From NCBI RefSeq assembly GCF_023555005.1, contig NZ_JAMJPJ010000001.1, forward strand, positions 372,001-436,000: a stretch of 64,000 nucleotides of DNA, written 5' to 3'. The position numbers and the translations under genes were made by a program. The stretch is from Halomonas llamarensis (GTDB taxonomy: Bacteria; Pseudomonadota; Gammaproteobacteria; Pseudomonadales; Halomonadaceae). Below are positions 54,333-62,695 of this stretch, piece by piece. Each line of letters starts with the position of its first letter. Within the stretch, counting starts at the first letter, position 1. The notes under the pieces were generated by a model. That model had not been told where the DNA came from. It searched no databases and saw only the letters and a program-made list of their open reading frames with translations.

Positions 54333-56477
54333 TCACCAATCCCAGTTGATTGACATGACGCCACTACGGGGTTCGCCAAGCCAATACTGGCTGTAGAAAC
54401 CAATTTGCTCGTAGTAGTCCTTGTCAAATACGTTATTAATGTTCAACTGCGCGCTTAATTGATCGTTGAAGCGATAGCGCGCCATTAGGTCAGCAATGGC
54501 GTAAGCGTCTTGCCCAACCTTCACTTGGCCATTGGGGCTGGATGTGTTCCGCCAAATATCGCTTTGCCAACGTGCCCCGCCGCCCAATGTTAAGCCACTC
54601 CATGCGCCCGGCAGTTGGTAGGTGGTAAACAGTTTGATCTGTTGGCGCGGATGGGTCGTGTTGGTACGCTCGCCGTCGGAATTTTCTGCATTAGCTAGCG
54701 TGTAGCTGGCGCTCAAATTCCAGCCAGAGGCCACTTCGCCAATCAATTCGACTTCTACACCATTGACCTGATTACCATCGACACTGCGGTGGGCTGACGT
54801 TCCAGGTTGGCCGATCACATCTACGCCAGGAATGGCTTCGGCCACACCGTTTTGCTCTGTTCTAAACAGTGCAATGCTGCTATCCAATTGGCCGTTCAGA
54901 AGGGTTGCCTTAGCGCCTAGTTCATAGCTGCGACCCTGAATAGGATCCAGCAGAGAGCCATCCTCACGGCGGGCATTCTGAGACTGGAAAATCTCGGTAT
55001 AACTCGCGTAAACAGAGGCATAGTCATTAATATCGTAGATAATGCCCGCATAAGGCGTTATTTCGTTGCTGTATCGATATTGCCGCTCAGACCCATAGTA
55101 GGTTTGATCCAATTCCCAATCGCTCAGGCGTGCGCCAAGAATGAGATTAAGCGGATCACTCAACGAAAAGCGCGACACCATATAGCCGCCGCTTTGCGTT
55201 ACCTGCATATTATCTGAGCTGTTGAATTGCCCCCACTGAGGCTTGGCTACCACACTGTCTCGCCAATTAAAGTAACTGCCCGCGGAAGGCGGTGTACCAA
55301 CTGGGGTGGCCCGTTTTATCTCGAAGTCATCTTCGTTATGCATCCAGCCAAAGCCCAGCTCGTGCTGGCGGCCAAATAAGCTGAAATCACCTTCGGCCGT
55401 CACGTTCACGGTTTGTTGAGTGCGGTTGCCGCGGTAATTTAAGAAGGAGCTGGACATACCAAGGCCTGTCTCCCTGTCTGGGAAACCGCCGCGATAAAGG
55501 TACTCTAGGCCATAGTTACCATCGTTATGGCTGACCGCGGCGCGTAACGTCCAGCCGTTATCCAGTTGGTGGCTAAGATCAGCGAACACGCGAGTGGTCT
55601 CGTTGTAAAACGTTGACCAGTCGGTGTTGTTAGATGCGCTGCGGTCAAAGTCCGTTCGGCTGCCGTCGGCATAAAAAGCCGGGACACTGGCCCCTGCGCC
55701 GAGCGTCTCGTTGTGCTGATATTCGACACCTACGGTTAATTGAGTCGCAGGTGTAAGCTCGCTACTGATAACACCGTAAAGTGTCTCATGGTCATCTTCG
55801 AGATGAGAGATAAAGCTATCGTTCTGGCCTTTGGCCACGACAAAGCGGGCCCCTGTCGTGCCATCGCTGCTTAACGGTACAGACACATCCGCCGTGGCGC
55901 GGCGACGATCCCAGCGGCCGATGCCTGCGGAAACAGACGCAGCCGCTTCGGATAACGGGCGTTTGCGAATAAAATTAACGCTTGCCGAAGGTTCGCCAGC
56001 GCCGGTTAATAAACCGGTTGCCCCGCGCACCACTTCAACACGGTCATAAATCGCCGCATCCCAGTCGGTATCGCCAAAATTCCAAAAACCGCTGAGCGGA
56101 ATGCTGAGTCCGTCAAACTGCACGCTACGTATCGAGAAACCACGCGCGGCATAGCTAATTCGGTTGCTGTCAGCTCGGCTTGGCGAAACGCCGGGTACTT
56201 GGGCTAAAACATCACCGCCTGTCTGTACCGCACGGTCGTCGATCTGTTGGCGAGTAATAACACTTGTTGACTGGGGCGTCTCGCGTGGCGTTAATGACAG
56301 CCCGACCGCACTGCGGCTAGCGGGAACTGTGTAGCGTTGAGTGCCTTCACTGCTGGTGCTGAGACGCTCGCCGGTCACTAGCAAATTGTCCAATGTTTCG
56401 TCAGGAGCTTCAGCGAAGGCAAGCAAAGGATAGGCAAGAATAAGCGCAGTGCATGTTGATCGATATAAAAATGGCAT
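54333..56477 (-). CDS. TonB-dependent ferric-siderophore receptor
   Basis: A 714-residue outer-membrane receptor. It has a signal peptide (MPFLYRSTCTALILAYPLLAFA), a plug (TPRETPQSTSVITRQQIDD, VSPSRADSNRISYAARGF, YDRVEVVRGATGLLTGAGEPSA) and a barrel ending SGVMSINWDW. The plug sequence is closest to the FhuE/FpvA-type family that takes ferric hydroxamate and mixed siderophores. There is no N-terminal signalling domain, so control is not by a FecI/FecR relay. ATG 56477 is preferred to a TTG five codons earlier. It is preceded by a Fur-like box and the AraC regulator. Confidence 0.93.
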   Translation of the reverse strand: MPFLYRSTCTALILAYPLLAFAEAPDETLDNLLVTGERLSTSSEGTQRYTVPASRSAVGLSLTPRETPQSTSVITRQQIDDRAVQTGGDVLAQVPGVSPSRADSNRISYAARGFSIRSVQFDGLSIPLSGFWNFGDTDWDAAIYDRVEVVRGATGLLTGAGEPSASVNFIRKRPLSEAAASVSAGIGRWDRRRATADVSVPLSSDGTTGARFVVAKGQNDSFISHLEDDHETLYGVISSELTPATQLTVGVEYQHNETLGAGASVPAFYADGSRTDFDRSASNNTDWSTFYNETTRVFADLSHQLDNGWTLRAAVSHNDGNYGLEYLYRGGFPDRETGLGMSSSFLNYRGNRTQQTVNVTAEGDFSLFGRQHELGFGWMHNEDDFEIKRATPVGTPPSAGSYFNWRDSVVAKPQWGQFNSSDNMQVTQSGGYMVSRFSLSDPLNLILGARLSDWELDQTYYGSERQYRYSNEITPYAGIIYDINDYASVYASYTEIFQSQNARREDGSLLDPIQGRSYELGAKATLLNGQLDSSIALFRTEQNGVAEAIPGVDVIGQPGTSAHRSVDGNQVNGVEVELIGEVASGWNLSASYTLANAENSDGERTNTTHPRQQIKLFTTYQLPGAWSGLTLGGGARWQSDIWRNTSSPNGQVKVGQDAYAIADLMARYRFNDQLSAQLNINNVFDKDYYEQIGFYSQYWLGEPRSGVMSINWDW

Positions 56478-56519
56478 GGAGCGGTTTTCCAAAGTGGATA
56501 TTGCAAAGAGTTAGTGTTT

Positions 56520-56538
56520 GGTTATGAGAATTATTCCA
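56520..56538. promoter_or_regulatory. Fur-like box upstream of siderophore receptor
   Basis: The core ATGAGAATTATT matches ATGATAATCATT of the Fur consensus at 10 of 12 positions, with 11 of 19 over the whole site. It lies about 43 bp upstream of the receptor start, between it and the AraC regulator gene. Confidence 0.5.
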
Positions 56539-56604
56539 ACTTTGGCGGGCTAGCGGTTATGGCCCCCACGCAATTGATTATGCGCAAACATCAGCCGTGT
56601 CGTT

Positions 56605-57540
56605 TCAAGGGCGTTTAAGGGAGCTTTCTGTCAAGGCGCCTGGTGAGATGCCATAATTTTTCTTAAAAGCAGTCACGAAGTTGCTGGCATGATGGTAGCC
56701 GCTTAAATGTGCCGCTTGTTGAACGCTATGGCCGCTCAGCAGAAGCTCGCGGGCTAGCGAGAGCCGACGCTTGCGCAAATAGTCGATGGGCGCTAGGCCG
56801 TAAGCCATCTTGAAATGCCGCATTAGCGTACTTGGGCTCATGGCCGCGCGATCCGCTAAGCGTTGCAGCGTGTGGTCAAACGACGGCTCTTCATCCAACC
56901 AGCGGCGTATCAGCGCCAAGCGCTGTCGATACAGTGCGCCACTGTCAGTCGTATATGGCGAACGGCAGTCCAGCCCCTGGGCGATGATTTGCAGTGCTAG
57001 CCCTTGAAAGCGCATGCGTTGTGACTCAGCGCTACTGGAAGCACAGCACGCTTCATCGATGGTTAGCTGTAACCCAGGGCTGAGTTGCCAGGCATGGGGA
57101 GACGCCGATGAGATGTGAGAACCATACCAAGCGCGCATGGCTGATGCGTCGAGCGACAGGCAAAGCGTGCGAAGTCGTTGATTAGCAGGATGAAAAGCGC
57201 TTAGCGTTAAACCTGTGTCCAGCCTTAGCCAGCAAGCTTCCCCTGCCGTTATCCAACGCTTTTGGCCATCAATATCGAAATGTGCGCAGCCCTCTAACAT
57301 CACCACAATCAGCAGGTCGGTATTGCCCTTAGAGAACGATTGATAAGGTCGCAGCACATCCAAGTCGGAAATAAAAAGCTCCACACCAGCCGCTAGGCTT
57401 ATTTCTTCTACACGCCCTTGGGCGATCGATGTTTTCGGTGTGCAGGAAACGTTAGAACTGATAGGGAAAAAGTAATCAATGCTATATCGGCGTCCGTAGC
57501 CCAAAAAATGATCAATTGTGTAGCGGTTACTGATAGTCAC
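56605..57540 (-). CDS. AraC-family regulator, PchR-like
   Basis: A 311-residue regulator with a ligand-sensing N-terminal half (LLIVVMLEGCAHFDIDGQ, FHPANQRLRTLCLSLDASAMRAWYG) and a C-terminal pair of helix-turn-helix motifs (LQRLADRAAMSPSTLMRHFKMAYGLAP, QQAAHLSGYHHASNFVTAFKKNYGISP). The arrangement resembles PchR/AlcR-type regulators that respond to a siderophore and activate its receptor. It is co-oriented with the receptor, 127 bp ahead of it. Confidence 0.9.
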   Translation of the reverse strand: MTISNRYTIDHFLGYGRRYSIDYFFPISSNVSCTPKTSIAQGRVEEISLAAGVELFISDLDVLRPYQSFSKGNTDLLIVVMLEGCAHFDIDGQKRWITAGEACWLRLDTGLTLSAFHPANQRLRTLCLSLDASAMRAWYGSHISSASPHAWQLSPGLQLTIDEACCASSSAESQRMRFQGLALQIIAQGLDCRSPYTTDSGALYRQRLALIRRWLDEEPSFDHTLQRLADRAAMSPSTLMRHFKMAYGLAPIDYLRKRRLSLARELLLSGHSVQQAAHLSGYHHASNFVTAFKKNYGISPGALTESSLKRP

Positions 57541-57662
57541 GTGGTGAGTCTCACAATGATGTAGAAATAGAGGCTTAACCAGAACTCTATCTAAAAACAG
57601 CCCATAAATAATAATAGGTTTTATTTCTATTTGATAGGTAGTGCTAAATAATGGGTTTTATT

Positions 57663-57679
57663 TGCACTACTTTGGTGTA
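57663..57679. promoter_or_regulatory. NtrC-like site upstream of ureA
   Basis: TGCACT-ACTTT-GGTGTA matches the NtrC consensus TGCACC-N5-GGTGCA at 10 of 12 informative positions. A further GGTGCA half-site is at 57704-57709. The centre is about 140 bp upstream of the predicted sigma-54 start. The rest of 57541-57785 is A/T-rich and shows no gene. Confidence 0.55.
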
Positions 57680-57785
57680 AAAGAGGTGGCGATTGAATGG
57701 CGTGGTGCACTTCTGGAGCAAAACAGAGAATTTTATTTTTTTCAAGCTATTGAATATTAATAACTATTTTTTATATTCACCATTT

Positions 57786-57801
57786 TGGTACGTTGATTGC
57801 G
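57786..57801 (+). promoter_or_regulatory. Sigma-54 promoter of ureABCEFG
   Basis: TGGTAC-GTTGA-TTGCG fits the -24/-12 element with the invariant GG-N10-GC spacing and one -24 mismatch. Transcription would start near 57813, about 100 bp before the ureA ATG. With the NtrC-like site it indicates expression under nitrogen limitation. Confidence 0.65.
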
Positions 57802-57914
57802 CTATATTGCTTCAGATAGGTGTGCTCGGTTTTCGATAGTCTGGGAGGATTGTTCTGAATCCAGCGCTGTCGTTTCTGTTGAGTCCCCCCACTGTTCTAA
57901 TCAATGGAGCTCCC

Positions 57915-58217
57915 ATGGAACTGACCCCACGAGACAAAGACAAGCTGCTGCTGTTTTCTGCTGCCCAGCTTGCCGAGCGTCGCAAAGCACGCGGCCTGAA
58001 GCTCAACTATCCCGAAGCCGTCGCGCTGATCAGCTTTGAAATCATTGAAGGTGCCCGGGATGGCAGAAGCGTCGCTGATTTAATGAGCTACGGCCGTGAA
58101 ATCCTCGGTCGTGACGACGTCATGGAGGGCGTGGCGGAAATGGTCGATGAAGTGCAGGTAGAGGCGACCTTCCCTGATGGGACCAAGTTGGTCACCGTTC
58201 ACACGCCCATTGTGTGA
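57915..58217 (+). CDS. ureA: Urease subunit gamma
   Basis: The 100-residue gamma subunit begins [23 protein letters not shown] and contains [21 protein letters not shown] and LMSYGREIL, which are family constants. It is of normal length. GGAG precedes ATG 57915. An in-frame ATG at 57879 adds 12 residues not found in UreA. It begins ureA-ureB-ureC-ureE-ureF-ureG. Confidence 0.96.
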   Translation: MELTPRDKDKLLLFSAAQLAERRKARGLKLNYPEAVALISFEIIEGARDGRSVADLMSYGREILGRDDVMEGVAEMVDEVQVEATFPDGTKLVTVHTPIV

Positions 58218-58256
58218 AGGGTAACCCTCACAGCACAGCGACGAAGGAGCAAACAG

Positions 58257-58577
58257 ATGATTCCCGGTGAGTATCAGTTAAAAGACGGTGATATTGCGCT
58301 TTGCGTGGGCCGCGAGCGGATAAGCGTCGAAGTGGCCAACACCGGCGACCGCCCCATTCAGATCGGCTCTCACTACCACTTTGCGGAAGCCAACCCTGCC
58401 TTGGTGTTTGATCGCAGCAAAGCCCGTGGCTTTCGTCTGGACGTGGCAGCGGGCACCGCGATTCGCTTCGAGCCTGGCCAGACCCGCGACGTCACGCTGA
58501 TTCCGTTTGTTGGCAAGCGTCACATTTATGGGTTTCGTGGCGAAGTGATGGGCGCGCTTGATGGAGGTAAACCATGA
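58257..58577 (+). CDS. ureB: Urease subunit beta
   Basis: The 106-residue beta subunit shows [20 protein letters not shown], the conserved [24 protein letters not shown] and [33 protein letters not shown] lies upstream. It overlaps ureC by four bases. Confidence 0.96.
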   Translation: MIPGEYQLKDGDIALCVGRERISVEVANTGDRPIQIGSHYHFAEANPALVFDRSKARGFRLDVAAGTAIRFEPGQTRDVTLIPFVGKRHIYGFRGEVMGALDGGKP

Positions 58578-60289
58578 AGCCGGTTAATAAAATCAGCCGT
58601 CAGGCCTACGCCGATATGTATGGCCCCACGGTCGGTGACCGCGTGCGCCTGGGCGATACCGAACTGTGGATAGAAGTCGAAAAAGACGCCACCCATTATG
58701 GCGACGAGGTGAAGTTTGGCGGCGGCAAGGTGATCCGCGATGGCATGGGGCAAAGCCAGCGTAGCGACAGCAGCGTGATGGACACGGTGATTACCAACGC
58801 ACTGATCCTCGACTGGTGGGGCATCGTCAAGGCCGATGTGGGCATTCAGAATGGCCGCATTGCCGCGATTGGCAAAGCCGGTAACCCGGATACTCAGCCG
58901 GATGTCGAGATCGTGATTGGCCTCGGCACCGAAATCATCGCCGGGGAAGGCAAGATTCTGACCGCCGGGGCGCTGGATGCCCACATTCACTTTGTCTGCC
59001 CGCAGCTGGTGGAAGAAGCGCTGATGAGCGGCATTACCACCATGCTGGGGGGTGGCACGGGGCCTGCCACCGGCACCAATGCCACCACCTGCACCCCCGG
59101 CGAATGGCATATCGGCAAGATGTTGCAGGCCGTGGACGATATGCCCATGAACATCGGCTTTCTGGGTAAAGGCAACGCCAGCCTGCCCGAAGCGTTAGAA
59201 GCTCAGCTTCAAGCCGGCGCCATGGGCCTCAAACTGCACGAAGACTGGGGCACCACGCCCGCCTCGATTAACAACTGCCTCAACGTGGCAGAAAAATATG
59301 ATGTGCAAATTGCCATCCACACCGACACGCTCAACGAATCGGGCTTTGTGGAAGATACCCTGGCGGCGTTCAACGAGCGCTGCATTCATACTTATCACAC
59401 CGAGGGGGCAGGCGGCGGTCACGCGCCGGATATCCTCACCGCCTGCGCCAAGCCGTATGTGCTGCCGTCGTCCACCAACCCGACGCGGCCCTACACCGTC
59501 AACACCATCGACGAACACCTCGATATGCTGATGGTGTGCCACCACCTGGACCCCAATATTCCCGAAGACGTGGCTTTCGCTGATTCGCGCATTCGCCGGG
59601 AAACCATTGCCGCCGAGGATATCCTCCACGATCTGGGCGTGATCTCGATGATCGCCTCCGACTCCCAGGCCATGGGGCGTGTCGGCGAGTCGGTCTGCCG
59701 GACCTGGCAAACGGCCCACAAGATGAAGGTCCAGCACGGCCTGTTGCCCGAAGACGAAGCTCTGGGCGCCGATAATTTCCGAGCCAAGCGCTACATCGCC
59801 AAATACACCATCAATCAGGCCGTTACTCACGGTATTGCCCACGAGGTCGGCTCGGTAGAGGTTGGCAAGATGGCCGATCTGGTGCTGTGGAAACCGGCGT
59901 TTTTCGGCACCAAACCGGCGATGATCATCAAGGGTGGCATGATCGCGGCCGCGCCTATGGGCGACCCCAATGCGTCGATTCCCACGCCGCAGCCGGTGCA
60001 TTACCGTTATATGTTCGGTGCGCTGGGCTGCGCGGCGAGCCAGACCCGGCTCAGCTTTGTCAGCCAGGCGGCGTTAGACGCTAGCATTAAACAGACACTG
60101 GGGCTGAATAGCCAACTGGCCGCGTGCAAAAACGTACGCCAGGTGCGCAAGCAGGATATGAAGCTCAATGACGCCTGCCCCGAGCTGACCGTTGACCCGC
60201 AGACCTACGAAGTACGCTGCGACGGTGAAATTTTGACCTGCGAGCCTGCCACCGAACTGCCGCTGGCCCAGCGGTATCATCTTTTTTAG
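58574..60289 (+). CDS. ureC: Urease subunit alpha (catalytic)
   Basis: Hydrolyses urea to ammonia and carbamate at a di-nickel site. The 571-residue protein has all metal and catalytic residues: His137 and His139 (DAHIHF), the carbamylated Lys220 with His222 (GLKLHEDWG), His249 (AIHTDT), His275 ([13 protein letters not shown]), the flap histidine in MVCHHLD and the nickel Asp in ASDSQAMGR. Length and motifs are complete, so the enzyme should be active. Confidence 0.97.
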   Translation: MKPVNKISRQAYADMYGPTVGDRVRLGDTELWIEVEKDATHYGDEVKFGGGKVIRDGMGQSQRSDSSVMDTVITNALILDWWGIVKADVGIQNGRIAAIGKAGNPDTQPDVEIVIGLGTEIIAGEGKILTAGALDAHIHFVCPQLVEEALMSGITTMLGGGTGPATGTNATTCTPGEWHIGKMLQAVDDMPMNIGFLGKGNASLPEALEAQLQAGAMGLKLHEDWGTTPASINNCLNVAEKYDVQIAIHTDTLNESGFVEDTLAAFNERCIHTYHTEGAGGGHAPDILTACAKPYVLPSSTNPTRPYTVNTIDEHLDMLMVCHHLDPNIPEDVAFADSRIRRETIAAEDILHDLGVISMIASDSQAMGRVGESVCRTWQTAHKMKVQHGLLPEDEALGADNFRAKRYIAKYTINQAVTHGIAHEVGSVEVGKMADLVLWKPAFFGTKPAMIIKGGMIAAAPMGDPNASIPTPQPVHYRYMFGALGCAASQTRLSFVSQAALDASIKQTLGLNSQLAACKNVRQVRKQDMKLNDACPELTVDPQTYEVRCDGEILTCEPATELPLAQRYHLF

Positions 60290-60309
60290 GTTTTAAGGCA
60301 CAGGTGTAA

Positions 60310-60374
60310 TTCGCGCAATAAATTGCGCTCCTACCGGATAAGACTGGATGTAGGAGCCCGATTTATCGGGCGAA
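60310..60374. repeat. REPIN-like inverted pair of REP elements between ureC and ureE
   Basis: Two 25-bp units lie head to head. One, read on the minus strand, is GTAGGAGC followed by the hairpin GCAATTTATTGC and GCGAA. The other, on the plus strand (60350-60374), is GTAGGAGC followed by CCGATTTATCGG and GCGAA. Each has the REP layout of a conserved head plus a small palindrome with compensating changes in the stem. The spacer is 15 bp. Confidence 0.75.
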
Positions 60375-60387
60375 AAGGAGAGGGACT

Positions 60388-60948
60388 ATGTTGAAACTCA
60401 TTGAACGGCTGGGGCTGATCGACGAGAGCGCCGCCAGCGATACGCTGACATTGCCCTTTGAGCTGCGCATCCGTGGGCGCTTAAAAGCGCAAAGCGATAG
60501 CGGCCGCGAACTGGGGCTGTTTCTGGATCGTGGCCCGGTATTGCGCAGCGGCGAAGGCTTAAAAGCGGAAAGCGGCGAAGTAGTGCGCGTCAGCGCGGCC
60601 GTAGAACCGGTGGTGACCGCGCGAGTCAGTGCTGGCTTGCCGCTGGCGCGGCTGGCGTACCATTTAGGCAACCGCCATGTGCAGCTGGCTCTGGGTGAAG
60701 ATGAACAGGGTGAAGATGAAAAAGGCGGCTGGGTGCGTTTCCCGCCGGACCACGTGCTGGAAGAACTCGCCGAACGGCTGGGGGCCGAACTGGAGCACCA
60801 CAACGCCACTTTTGACCCGGAGCCGGGCGCCTATAACCAAGTCGGCGGCGGGCACTCGCACAGCCACGCACACGGTCATTCTCATTCTCAAGATCGTGAC
60901 CATGACCACGAACATTCACACGGCCATGAGCACCACCATGCCCACTGA
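60388..60948 (+). CDS. ureE: Urease accessory protein UreE, His-rich tail
   Basis: A nickel metallochaperone of 186 residues. The body shows LTLPFELRIRGRLKAQSDSGRELGLFLDRG and the conserved nickel-site region AYHLGNRHVQLAL. The last ~30 residues are a histidine-rich tail (GGGHSHSHAHGHSHSQ onward, about 13 His) able to store nickel. AAGGAG precedes ATG 60388. The tail-coding region overlaps the start of ureF. Confidence 0.94.
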   Translation: MLKLIERLGLIDESAASDTLTLPFELRIRGRLKAQSDSGRELGLFLDRGPVLRSGEGLKAESGEVVRVSAAVEPVVTARVSAGLPLARLAYHLGNRHVQLALGEDEQGEDEKGGWVRFPPDHVLEELAERLGAELEHHNATFDPEPGAYNQVGGGHSHSHAHGHSHSQDRDHDHEHSHGHEHHHAH

Positions 60949-61663
60949 AGACGCTGCGCGGGAAAGCCAAAACGATGAGTTGGCACTGCTGGGCCTGATG
61001 CAGTTGGTCAGCCCGGCGCTGCCCATTGGTGCCTTTGCCTTCTCGCAAGGCCTGGAAAGTGCCTTCGAGCTTGACTGGGTGCGCGACGAAACCAGCCTGG
61101 CCGAATGGCTAAGCGGCGTATTGGAAGATGGCTTAACCCGTTGCGAGTTACCGGTGCTGGCGCGGCTGCATCAGGCCATTGACCAGGGCGACAGTGAGGT
61201 GGGTAGGAAAACACTCGCCCAGTGGGACGCGTGGCTAGCGGCCACGCGCGAAACCGCCGAGCTGGCCGCTGAAGACAGTCGCTTAGGAGCATCGCTGAAA
61301 CGCCTGTTGAATAGCCTGGAACTGATGCCAAGTGAAGACTCACTACCGCCCTTGTTACCGGCTCAGGCAGGCTATGTAACGTTGTTTGCCTATACCGCCC
61401 ATACCCGTGGCGTGCCCGTTCGCCAGACGCTGCTCGGCTTTGCCTGGGCGTGGCTGGAAAATCAGCTGGCCGTCGCCTGTAAAGCGCTGCCGCTCGGCCA
61501 TACTGCCGCGCAGCGGGTAATCGAGCGGCTGCGCCCGGCGCTTGTCACTGCCGTTGATCAGGCACTGTCGCTCGACGACGACGAGCTCGGCCCGGTGCTT
61601 CCCGGCCTTGCACTGGCTAGCGCCCTGCACGAAACCCAGTATTCGCGCCTGTTTAGAAGTTAA
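60926..61663 (+). CDS. ureF: Urease accessory protein UreF
   Basis: Part of the UreD-UreF-UreG activation complex. The product has LLGLMQLVSPALPIGAFAFSQGLESAFELDWV, the UreF signature, and ends with the family-like LPGLALASALHETQYSRLFRS. The frame is open far upstream inside ureE. Starts at 60902, 60926 and 60938 are possible and none has a clear ribosome site. I chose 60926 (245 residues), which overlaps ureE by 23 bp. Confidence 0.92.
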   Translation: MSTTMPTEDAARESQNDELALLGLMQLVSPALPIGAFAFSQGLESAFELDWVRDETSLAEWLSGVLEDGLTRCELPVLARLHQAIDQGDSEVGRKTLAQWDAWLAATRETAELAAEDSRLGASLKRLLNSLELMPSEDSLPPLLPAQAGYVTLFAYTAHTRGVPVRQTLLGFAWAWLENQLAVACKALPLGHTAAQRVIERLRPALVTAVDQALSLDDDELGPVLPGLALASALHETQYSRLFRS

Positions 61664-61715
61664 ACGGTTCAGAAGTTAAACGGCTTAGACGTTAATCGAT
61701 TAGACATTAAAGAGG
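61655..61715. repeat. Degenerate 15-16-bp tandem repeat between ureF and ureG
   Basis: Successive units read AGAAGTTAAACGGTTC, AGAAGTTAAACGGCTT, AGACGTTAATCGATT and AGACATTAAAGAGG. The first two differ at two positions and later units decay progressively. The array begins in the last codons of ureF and ends at the ribosome site of ureG, spacing the two genes. Confidence 0.75.
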
Positions 61716-61723
61716 AGAGAACA

Positions 61724-62359
61724 ATGACGCACTGTTTACGTATCGGCGTGGGTGGGCCGGTTGGCTCGGGCAAAACCGCACTACTCAAGCAACTCTGCCT
61801 GGCACTGCGCGACCACTACAACATCGCCGTGGTCACCAATGACATCTACACCCGCGAAGACGCCGATTTTCTGCTCAAGCATGATGCACTCCCGGCGGAC
61901 CGTATCATGGGCGTGGAAACCGGCGGCTGCCCGCACACGGCGATTCGCGAAGATGCCTCCATGAACCTGGCGGCGATCGATGAGCTGCAGGAACGCCACC
62001 CCAAGCTGGAGCTGGTGATGGTGGAATCCGGCGGCGATAACCTGTCGGCGACCTTCAGCCCCGAGCTTTCTGATCTCACGCTTTACGTGATCGACGTGTC
62101 TGCCGGCGACAAGATTCCCCGTAAAGGTGGGCCGGGCATTACCAAGTCAGATCTGCTGATTATCAACAAGATGGATATTGCCGAGCAGGTACACGCCTCG
62201 CTTGAGGTAATGGCGCGCGATTCAAAGAAGATGCGCGGCGATCGGCCCTTTGTGTTTACCAACCTCTACGATGGCGTGGGGTTGGAAGACATTATTCGTT
62301 TTATTTTAGACCAAGGCATGCTCGACGACCGTCGCCCCACGGTGGCTGCCACTGCGTAA
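61724..62359 (+). CDS. ureG: Urease accessory GTPase UreG
   Basis: Delivers nickel to urease with GTP hydrolysis. The 211-residue protein has the P-loop [30 protein letters not shown], the metal-binding [15 protein letters not shown] (CPH motif), [11 protein letters not shown] and the NKMD specificity motif ([13 protein letters not shown]). AGAGGAGAG precedes ATG 61724. Complete and of normal length. Confidence 0.97.
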   Translation: MTHCLRIGVGGPVGSGKTALLKQLCLALRDHYNIAVVTNDIYTREDADFLLKHDALPADRIMGVETGGCPHTAIREDASMNLAAIDELQERHPKLELVMVESGGDNLSATFSPELSDLTLYVIDVSAGDKIPRKGGPGITKSDLLIINKMDIAEQVHASLEVMARDSKKMRGDRPFVFTNLYDGVGLEDIIRFILDQGMLDDRRPTVAATA

Positions 62360-62401
62360 AGGTTGGCAATACCTGATCCCATAAAAGACAAGGAGAATGT
62401 G

Positions 62402-62659
62402 ATGAACCCGATGAAAAAAACGCTTTCCCGCCCGCTATTAGGCCTTATCACACTAGTGCTAACCAGTGCGGTTAGCGCCCACCCTGGCCATGCCCCGACA
62501 GACGTCCACAGCCATTTAGGCAGCCCGGCGATGTGGCTACTGCTGGGGGTTGGCGTACTGGGGATCACGGCTGCCGTGCTTATCGTTCGACGTTTATGGC
62601 GCCGCCGTCAGGCAGAGGTAAAACAGGCTCGACAGCAGGCCGGCAAAAGCAATGCCTAA
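62402..62659 (+). CDS. Small His-containing membrane protein at end of urease operon
   Basis: An 85-residue protein with a signal-like N-terminus (KKTLSRPLLGLITLVLTSAVSA), a short histidine-bearing stretch (HPGHAPTDVHSHLGSP), one membrane helix (MWLLLGVGVLGITAAVLIV) and a basic tail (RRLWRRRQAEVKQARQQ). HPGH next to the cleavage site also occurs in HupE/UreJ nickel permeases, but this protein is far too short to be one. GGAG precedes ATG 62402, and the ureG stop is 42 bp away, so it is probably co-transcribed and may handle nickel. I do not recognise a defined family. Confidence 0.75.
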   Translation: MNPMKKTLSRPLLGLITLVLTSAVSAHPGHAPTDVHSHLGSPAMWLLLGVGVLGITAAVLIVRRLWRRRQAEVKQARQQAGKSNA

Positions 62660-62695
62660 TCTCAGCTTGCTACCGAACCGGCCAAACTAAACTCT

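Noticed and set aside
59195..60001. Minus-strand frame of 268 codons
   Set aside because: Antisense of ureC, caused by its high-GC codon bias. ureC itself has every catalytic residue.
60841..60945. His-coding repeats as a CRISPR-like or regulatory array
   Set aside because: The short CAC/CAT-rich repeats simply encode the histidine tail of UreE.
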